A stretch of 18,430 nt of DNA. Source: an uncultured Clostridium sp. (GTDB taxonomy: Bacteria; Bacillota; Clostridia; TANB77; CAG-508). The position numbers and the translations under genes are program-made. The stretch is from NCBI GenBank assembly GCA_902492105.1, contig CABUKD010000037.1, positions 1-18,430 of the forward strand, written 5' to 3'. The notes under the pieces are model-generated. The model did not search any database. It worked only from the letters and a program-made list of their open reading frames with translations, and was not told where the DNA came from. Numbering within the stretch: the first letter of the stretch is position 1; each line of letters starts with the position of its first letter. This document shows, one piece after another, positions 14,017-18,430 of this stretch.

Positions 14017-14259
14017 TTATTTTATTACTAATCCTAATTTTACAATAGGATTCTTCTCTGCTAAGAAAACCTTTTTAATTTCAATACTTTCTGGAATTAT
14101 AGGTGATTTATTCTTACCGTTCTGGAATGTTACTTCGGTGTGTACTGTGCTTTTACTAACTCCAAATTTTTTGGCAGCTCCTCTAACAGTGTCTTTACTA
14201 TCTATAATATATTGTGCTAATTGAACCGCACGTTCTTCTATGGATACATTTCTTTCCAA
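14017..14259 (-). CDS. spoIIID: spoIIID 5' part fused to element sequence
   Basis: This is an 80-residue hybrid frame. Residues 1-40 (MERNVSIEERAVQLAQYIID, then SKDTVRGAAKKFGVSKSTVH) are the N-terminal half of SpoIIID, including the helix-turn-helix; B. subtilis SpoIIID has TVRVIAKEFGVSKSTVHKD at the same place. From residue 41 on (TEVTFQNGKNKS to the stop) the sequence is element DNA and unrelated. The hybrid lacks the C-terminal basic region known to contact DNA, so it should not act as SpoIIID and might interfere with it. The start is TTG at 14259 with GGGGG eight bases upstream. The Val-His codons at 14145-14140 coincide with the recombination core. On excision the frame continues into the fragment at 3292-3143 to give 89 residues, the normal size for the family (B. 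subtilis: 93). Confidence 0.95.
   Translation of the reverse strand: MERNVSIEERAVQLAQYIIDSKDTVRGAAKKFGVSKSTVHTEVTFQNGKNKSPIIPESIEIKKVFLAEKNPIVKLGLVIK
14116..14145. other. attR: right element arm plus core
   Basis: The right element arm at 14116-14138 (ACCGTT at its outer end, TTACTTCGG next to the core) is followed by the core TGTGTAC at 14139-14145. Beyond the core spoIIID resumes. The arm is the inverted counterpart of the left arm at 3320-3298. Confidence 0.85.
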
Positions 14260-14293
14260 ATGAAAAACCCCCTTGACTTACGCTGTTTTGTAC

Positions 14294-14301
14294 ATTGTAT
14301 T
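14294..14301 (-). promoter_or_regulatory. Sigma-E-like -10 of spoIIID
   Basis: On the minus strand AATACAAT (14301-14294) matches the sigma-E -10 CATACAAT at 7 of 8 positions and lies 35 bases before the TTG start. The -35 region at the expected distance (TTCTAAT) is weak. SpoIIID genes are known sigma-E targets, which favours this reading. An inverted repeat GTTGT-N6-ACAAC lies just upstream. Confidence 0.4.
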
Positions 14302-14371
14302 CAAGGTAGGGTTGTATTAGAACAACTTTGCTTATACGAAAACAGATTAGTGATTACATTTTTTCTGTTTT

Positions 14372-14400
14372 TTCGACATTATATGTCATTTTTTGTCGAT
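14372..14400. promoter_or_regulatory. Spo0A-box-like sites
   Basis: TTCGACA at 14372-14378 is the exact complement of the Spo0A box TGTCGAA, and TGTCGAT at 14394-14400 is a 6-of-7 match in the opposite orientation. Between them TGTCAT at 14384 adds a third partial site. They lie between spoIIID and the XRE gene and could serve either. The intergenic region 14260-14616 holds no gene. Confidence 0.4.
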
Positions 14401-14504
14401 TTTGTATTTTTTTACTTCTAGTTCATTTATTCCATTTTTTTCCATCATTGCCATTCTTTTTTACTGAATTTCATGCATATTTTATATTTCTTTATACAAA
14501 ATAA

Positions 14505-14533
14505 TAGTAACGTTTCTACTAAAATTTATAGTA
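14505..14533. promoter_or_regulatory. Phased TAGTA/TACTA/TAGTA motifs
   Basis: TAGTA at 14505-14509, its complement TACTA at 14517-14521 and TAGTA at 14529-14533 are each exactly 12 bp apart, upstream of the XRE regulator gene. They may be operator half sites for that protein. Confidence 0.3.
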
Positions 14534-14616
14534 AAATTTTAACCCATTAGTATCTGTGAAATATTTTGGATACATGCTATATATAACTTAATTATTAAAT
14601 GTGGAGGGATTATATT

Positions 14617-14943
14617 ATGGCACTTGATTATACAATTATTGGTCAAAGATTAAAAAAAGCTAGAACAGACAAAAAAATGACACAAGAAAACTTAGCAGAA
14701 AAATTGGATGTTTCTATTGCATTTTTAAGTAGAATTGAAAGAGGTAATTCTCATATTAACTTAAAAAGACTAAGTCAAGTTTGTGAAATTTTAGGAGTGT
14801 CAGAAGGTTATATTTTAAATGGTGCTTCTAGTAATTCTACAAATTATCTTTCTTCTGAATTTAATGAAATTTTAAATTCTGTTTCACCAGAAAAACAAAA
14901 ATTGATTTATAAAATTGCAAAAGTAATTAGTGAAGAAGAATAA
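14617..14943 (+). CDS. XRE-family transcriptional regulator
   Basis: This is a 108-residue protein. An HTH_3 domain at about residues 8-63 begins IGQRLKKARTDKKMTQENLA. It continues through EKLDVSIAFLSRIERGNSHI (recognition helix) to LKRLSQVCEILGVSEGYI. The remaining 45 residues are a short helical tail of the kind used for dimerisation. ATG 14617 is chosen because GGAGGG lies eight bases upstream; the in-frame ATG at 14599 lies before that site. It is host DNA, transcribed divergently from spoIIID, with a terminator behind it that separates it from pflB. Spo0A-like boxes lie upstream. The target is unknown; likeness to SinR extends only to domain type and size. Confidence 0.88.
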   Translation: MALDYTIIGQRLKKARTDKKMTQENLAEKLDVSIAFLSRIERGNSHINLKRLSQVCEILGVSEGYILNGASSNSTNYLSSEFNEILNSVSPEKQKLIYKIAKVISEEE

Positions 14944-15020
14944 AATTACTAAGAGTAATTTAGAAAGTCTTTGCTTTTAAAATTGTCTCAGAATAATTTC
15001 ATAAAATTTAGGTTATACTA

Positions 15021-15053
15021 AAACAAGAAATTGTAACAATTTCTTGTTTTTTT
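15021..15053 (+). terminator. Terminator after the XRE gene
   Basis: A perfect 13-bp stem (AAACAAGAAATTG at 15021-15033 with its complement at 15037-15049) has a TAA loop and is followed by TTTT. It lies about 80 bases after the XRE stop. Confidence 0.85.
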
Positions 15054-15158
15054 GTATGAAAAGCAATAAGCATAATTACTATACTTTATCATAAATAAAT
15101 TTTTTAAAAAATGAAGATGGACATATAGAAAAATTTCTTTTTTTCTTGTAAAAAAATG

Positions 15159-15187
15159 TTGCGAATTGTCATATTATATGCTAAAAT
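15159..15187 (+). promoter_or_regulatory. Sigma-A promoter of pflB
   Basis: TTGCGA (15159-15164) and TAAAAT (15182-15187) are separated by 17 bp, with TG at 15179-15180 forming an extended -10. The leader of about 75 bases contains a hairpin, ATTTAGC (15203-15209) with GCTAAAT (15217-15223). No redox-regulator (Rex) or Fnr palindrome is obvious. Confidence 0.55.
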
Positions 15188-15270
15188 AAATTAGATGTAG
15201 GTATTTAGCTTTTGAGGCTAAATTCTTGCATTTCGCAAAGATAAAAATATTTTTTAGGAGGGAAAAATAG

Positions 15271-17514
15271 ATGGATTTTAAACAATGGGAAGGATTTAAT
15301 CGTCAAGGAGAATGGACTAAAGAAATTGATGTTAGAGGATTTATTCAAGCTAACTACACCCCTTATGAAGGTGATGGTTCTTTTTTAGTAGGTCCTACTG
15401 ATAAGACTAAAACTTTATGGGATAATGTATTAGAACTTTATAAAAAAGAAAGAGAAAATGGAGATGTATTAGATGTTGATACAAAAACACCATCTGGAAT
15501 TAATGCTTATGCTCCAGGATATATTAATAAAGAATTAGAAGAAATTGTTGGTCTTCAAACAGATGCTCCTTTAAAAAGAGCTATTATGCCAAATGGTGGT
15601 ATTCGTATTGTAGAAAAATCATGCGAAAGCTATGGATATAAAGTAGATGATGAAGTTGAACATATTTACCATGACTTAAGAAGAACTCATAATGATGGTG
15701 TATTTGCTGTATATACTCCAGAAATTAGAGCTGCTAGAAGCTCACATTTAATTACAGGTCTACCAGATGGTTATGGACGTGGAAGAATTATTGGTGACTA
15801 TAGAAGAGTTGCTCTTTATGGTGTAGATGTATTAATTAAAAATAAAGAAGAAGAATTATCTATTTTAGATGTAGATGAAATGACAGAAGAACTAATTCGT
15901 CAAAGAGAAGAAGTTCATGATCAAATAGAAGCTTTAAAACAATTAAAAGCAATGGCACAAAGCTATGGTTTTGATATTTCTGAGCCTGCACAAACTGCAA
16001 AAGAAGCTTTCCAATGGCTATATTTCGGTTATTTAGCTGCTGTAAAAGATCAAAATGGTGCTGCTATGAGCTTAGGTAGAACTTCTACTTTCTTAGATAT
16101 TTATATTGAAAGAGATATGAAAAATGGTACCTTAACAGAAGAACAAGCTCAAGAATTAATGGATCATTTTGTTATGAAATTAAGACTAGTACGTTTCTTA
16201 AGAGCTCCAGAATATAATAGTTTATTTAGTGGAGACCCAGTTTGGGTAACAGAAAGTATTGGTGGTATGGGAATTGATGATAGAACTTTAGTTACCAAAA
16301 ACTCCTTTAGAGTACTTCATACTTTAGTAAATCTTGGACCTGCTCCAGAACCAAACTTAACCGTATTATGGTCTAAAAACTTACCAGAAGGATTTAAGAG
16401 ATTTTGTGCAGATATTTCTATTAAAACATCTTCTATTCAATATGAAAATGATGATTTAATGAGAATTACTTTAGGAGATGACTACGGTATTGCATGTTGT
16501 GTATCTGCTATGAAAATTGGTAAACAAATGCAATTCTTTGGTGCAAGAGCAAACCTTGCAAAAGCACTTTTATATGCTATTAATGGTGGTAGAGATGAAA
16601 AGAGTGGAAAACAAATTACACCACGCTTTGCTCCAATTACCTCTGAATATTTAGATTATGATGAAGTAATGGAAAAATTCGATACCATGATGGAATATTT
16701 AGCTAAAACCTATATTAAAGCATTAAATATGATTCACTATATGCATGATAAATATTCTTATGAAGCATTAGAAATGGCTTTACATGATAAAGAAAGAGAT
16801 CTTTTAAGAACAATGGCTTGTGGTATTGCTGGTTTATCTGTTGTAGCTGATTCTTTATCTGCTATTAAATATGCTAAAGTAAAAGTCATTCGTGATGAAA
16901 CAGGACTAGCTGTTGATTATAAAGTTGAAGGAGATTTCCCAAAATACGGAAATGATGATGATAGAGTAGATGATATTGCAGTAGATATTGTAAAAACCTT
17001 TATGAAAAAATTAGAAAAACATCATACTTATAAACATTCAAGAGCAACATTATCTGTACTTACCATTACATCTAATGTAGTATATGGTAAAAATACTGGT
17101 AACACTCCAGATGGAAGAAGAGATGGCGAACCATTTGGACCAGGTGCAAACCCATTACATGGTAGAGACACCAATGGTGCATTAGCTGTTATGAACACTA
17201 TAGCAAAACTTCCATATGAATATTCTGAAGATGGTATTTCTTATACATTCTCTATTACACCAGGAACTTTAGGAAAAGACGAAGATACTAAAGTAACCAA
17301 CTTAGTTCATATGTTAGATGGTTTCTTTATTCAAACAGGACACCATATTAATGTAAACGTATTTGATAGAAGCCTATTAATTGATGCAATGGATCATCCA
17401 GAAAAATACCCACAACTTACTATTCGTGTATCTGGATATGCTGTTAACTTTACAAAATTAACAAGAGAACAACAATTAGACGTTATTAATAGAACTATTC
17501 ATGAGAAAATCTAA
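15271..17514 (+). CDS. pflB: Pyruvate formate-lyase (formate C-acetyltransferase)
   Basis: This 747-residue cytosolic glycyl-radical enzyme converts pyruvate and CoA to acetyl-CoA and formate, the main anaerobic pyruvate-cleaving route of fermenters. The active-site cysteine pair is at residues 409-410 in DDYGIACCVSAMKIGK, and the radical-bearing glycine is Gly722 in RVSGYAVNFTKLTREQQ. Family motifs run throughout: SHLITGLPDGYGRGRIIGDY near residue 165, NLTVLWSKNLPEGFK, and NTPDGRRDGEPFGPGANP before the C-terminus. The length fits the family (E. coli 760). Both catalytic sites are intact and there is no sign of a diol-dehydratase variant. TAGGAGGG lies before the ATG. The activating enzyme is encoded directly downstream. 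The codon use looks like that of a highly expressed gene. Confidence 0.98.
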   Translation: MDFKQWEGFNRQGEWTKEIDVRGFIQANYTPYEGDGSFLVGPTDKTKTLWDNVLELYKKERENGDVLDVDTKTPSGINAYAPGYINKELEEIVGLQTDAPLKRAIMPNGGIRIVEKSCESYGYKVDDEVEHIYHDLRRTHNDGVFAVYTPEIRAARSSHLITGLPDGYGRGRIIGDYRRVALYGVDVLIKNKEEELSILDVDEMTEELIRQREEVHDQIEALKQLKAMAQSYGFDISEPAQTAKEAFQWLYFGYLAAVKDQNGAAMSLGRTSTFLDIYIERDMKNGTLTEEQAQELMDHFVMKLRLVRFLRAPEYNSLFSGDPVWVTESIGGMGIDDRTLVTKNSFRVLHTLVNLGPAPEPNLTVLWSKNLPEGFKRFCADISIKTSSIQYENDDLMRITLGDDYGIACCVSAMKIGKQMQFFGARANLAKALLYAINGGRDEKSGKQITPRFAPITSEYLDYDEVMEKFDTMMEYLAKTYIKALNMIHYMHDKYSYEALEMALHDKERDLLRTMACGIAGLSVVADSLSAIKYAKVKVIRDETGLAVDYKVEGDFPKYGNDDDRVDDIAVDIVKTFMKKLEKHHTYKHSRATLSVLTITSNVVYGKNTGNTPDGRRDGEPFGPGANPLHGRDTNGALAVMNTIAKLPYEYSEDGISYTFSITPGTLGKDEDTKVTNLVHMLDGFFIQTGHHINVNVFDRSLLIDAMDHPEKYPQLTIRVSGYAVNFTKLTREQQLDVINRTIHEKI

Positions 17515-17530
17515 TTGGTATTTATTAAAA

Positions 17531-17559
17531 CAAAGTTACCCTATTTCAGGGTAACTTTG
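17531..17559 (+). terminator. Hairpin between pflB and pflA
   Basis: A perfect 11-bp stem (CAAAGTTACCC at 17531-17541 with GGGTAACTTTG at 17549-17559) has a 7-base loop. AATATTCTTTTTTC follows, so the T run is offset. It is probably a partial terminator that lowers pflA relative to pflB, or a 3' stabiliser of the pflB message. Confidence 0.65.
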
Positions 17560-17614
17560 AATATTCTTTTTTCATCCTCTTGAAAGTTCAAAAAATGAAA
17601 GGGCTAAAATAATC

Positions 17615-18343
17615 ATGGAAACAACCTTAAAAGCAAGAATTCACTCATTTGAATCATTTGGAACTGTTGACGGACCTGGCATTAGGTTCGTAATTTTCAT
17701 GCAAGGTTGTTCCTTGAAATGTAAATATTGTCATAATAGAGACACTTGGGATTTATGTGGTGGTACAGAATATTCTATACAAGAAGTTGTTACCAAAATT
17801 GAAAAATACAAAAATTACTTCATGCCTTCTGGCGGTGGAGTTACAGTAAGTGGCGGTGAACCTTTATTACAATTAAAATTTTTATTAGAACTATTCCCTA
17901 TTTTAAAGTCAAAAGGAATCCATACAGCAATTGATACTTCTGGTAATTTTGACTTGACTAACGATTTGAAAAAACTAATTGATATGACTGATTTATTTTT
18001 ATTAGATATTAAATGTATTAATGATGAAATTTGTAGAGATTTAACAGGAGTTTCTAATAAAAAGGAATTAACTTTTGCAAAATATTTAAGTAGTATTCAA
18101 AAGCCTATGTGGATTAGACAAGTTTTAGTTCCAGGAATTACAGATAAAGAAAAGGATTTATTAGAACTTAAAAAATTTGTTTCTTCTTTAAGAAGTGTAG
18201 AAAAAATTGAAATATTGCCTTACCATGATATGGGACGCTTTAAATGGGAAAAACTTGGACTTATTTACCCACTAGATGGTGTTCCAGTTGCTACACAAGA
18301 AGATGTGCAAAGAGCAAAAGAGATTTTGAAAATTAAGAATTAA
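17615..18343 (+). CDS. pflA: Pyruvate formate-lyase activating enzyme
   Basis: This 242-residue radical SAM enzyme generates the glycyl radical on PflB. The 4Fe-4S motif CSLKCKYC gives CxxxCxxC with Cys32, Cys36 and Cys39, and it follows the typical N-terminus GTVDGPGIRFVIFMQG. The SAM-binding glycine stretch is VTVSGGEPLLQ. The rest of the barrel is complete, with LLDIKCINDE, then WIRQVLVPGITD near residue 170 and EILPYHDMGRFKW. The length is normal for the family. GAAAGGG lies about ten bases before the ATG. It is 100 bp behind pflB, past a hairpin, so the two are probably co-transcribed with read-through. Confidence 0.97.
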   Translation: METTLKARIHSFESFGTVDGPGIRFVIFMQGCSLKCKYCHNRDTWDLCGGTEYSIQEVVTKIEKYKNYFMPSGGGVTVSGGEPLLQLKFLLELFPILKSKGIHTAIDTSGNFDLTNDLKKLIDMTDLFLLDIKCINDEICRDLTGVSNKKELTFAKYLSSIQKPMWIRQVLVPGITDKEKDLLELKKFVSSLRSVEKIEILPYHDMGRFKWEKLGLIYPLDGVPVATQEDVQRAKEILKIKN

Positions 18344-18430
18344 ACATAAAAATTTTATTATCTTATTATATAGCCTACTAAATACTTTTTTCAAGCGAGT
18401 TAAGGTGGGGACCAACAAGTTAGAGCCTTC
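18344..18430. other. Right edge, no gene recognised
   Basis: The first part is AT-rich spacer. The last 40 bases turn abruptly GC-richer (AAGGTGGGGACCAACAAG at 18402-18419), unlike ordinary spacer in this genome. This may be the start of a structured RNA or an RNA-binding leader that continues outside the window. I cannot identify it. Confidence 0.25.

Larger units (their letters stand above)
3292..14145. mobile_element. Integrative mobilizable element inserted in spoIIID
   Basis: The element is bounded by direct copies of TGTGTAC at 3292-3298 and 14139-14145, 10,847 bp apart. Outside the cores lie the two halves of spoIIID; inside, the ends form an inverted repeat. It encodes a large serine recombinase at the left end, TnpV at the right end, and a MobV relaxase with a pMV158-type oriT, but no recognisable conjugation machinery or replication initiator. 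It is therefore mobilizable rather than self-transmissible. The TnpX-like, Mob/Pre-like and TnpV set is that of Tn4451-type elements. Cargo consists of regulators (HTH, two RHH proteins, ECF sigma/anti-sigma, zinc finger) and a SpoVT-like domain protein; no resistance gene is seen. The concentration of regulators and the target gene make a developmentally controlled, skin-like element plausible. Confidence 0.93.

Noticed and set aside
3292..14145. Insertion-sequence type transposition with target duplication
   Set aside because: No DDE transposase or terminal repeat of that type is present. The 7-bp core is a shared recombination site, consistent with the serine recombinase.
14017..14259. Reading this frame as an independent small HTH regulator of the element
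   Set aside because: Residues 1-40 are SpoIIID, the identity stops exactly at the recombination core, and the missing half lies at the other end of the element.

Overview
The window is very AT-rich and has strong Shine-Dalgarno sites. It carries spoIIID, pflB/pflA, a small zinc-ribbon protein and an ABC-2 exporter. This points to an anaerobic, low-GC, spore-forming member of the Clostridia (Firmicutes). I cannot name the species from sequence alone.

Host left flank (1-3291): an ABC exporter operon on the minus strand, whose ATPase has a one-base frameshift inside Walker A; a 51-residue zinc-ribbon protein on the plus strand with its own promoter and a strong terminator; then the 3' part of spoIIID on the minus strand. 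Host right flank (14146-18430): the 5' part of spoIIID (minus), a regulatory intergenic region with Spo0A-like boxes, an XRE regulator, and pyruvate formate-lyase (pflB) with its activating enzyme (pflA).

Main result: spoIIID, the mother-cell sporulation regulator, is cut in two by a 10,847-bp integrative element (3292-14145). Residues 1-40 lie at 14259-14140 and residues 41-89 at 3292-3143. Both junctions carry the 7-bp core TGTGTAC in the same orientation. Joining the two core copies restores an uninterrupted, in-frame 89-residue SpoIIID. Joining the element ends gives a predicted attP with 23-bp arms matching at 17 positions, as expected for a large serine recombinase. Such a recombinase sits at the left end, and its last codons run through the core into host DNA. 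The arrangement parallels the skin element in sigK of Bacillus subtilis and Clostridioides difficile, but in a different sporulation gene. The inferred model is excision in the mother cell to rebuild spoIIID; simple inactivation by a mobilizable element is the alternative.

Element content, left to right: large serine recombinase with a sigma-A promoter; a 59-residue protein preceded by a sigma-E-like promoter (candidate directionality factor); an HTH protein divergent from a zinc-finger protein across 43-bp direct repeats; two paralogous double ribbon-helix-helix proteins flanking a frameshifted gene whose product resembles a SpoVT-type GAF domain; a membrane-anchored protein; an ECF-type sigma factor overlapping a membrane anti-sigma factor; a MobV (Pre/Mob) relaxase with a pMV158-type oriT; a 700-bp structured non-coding region; and tnpV. 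Recombinase, MobV relaxase and TnpV together place it among Tn4451-like mobilizable elements. TnpV lies directly downstream of the truncated spoIIID reading frame, so it is probably transcribed from the spoIIID promoter.
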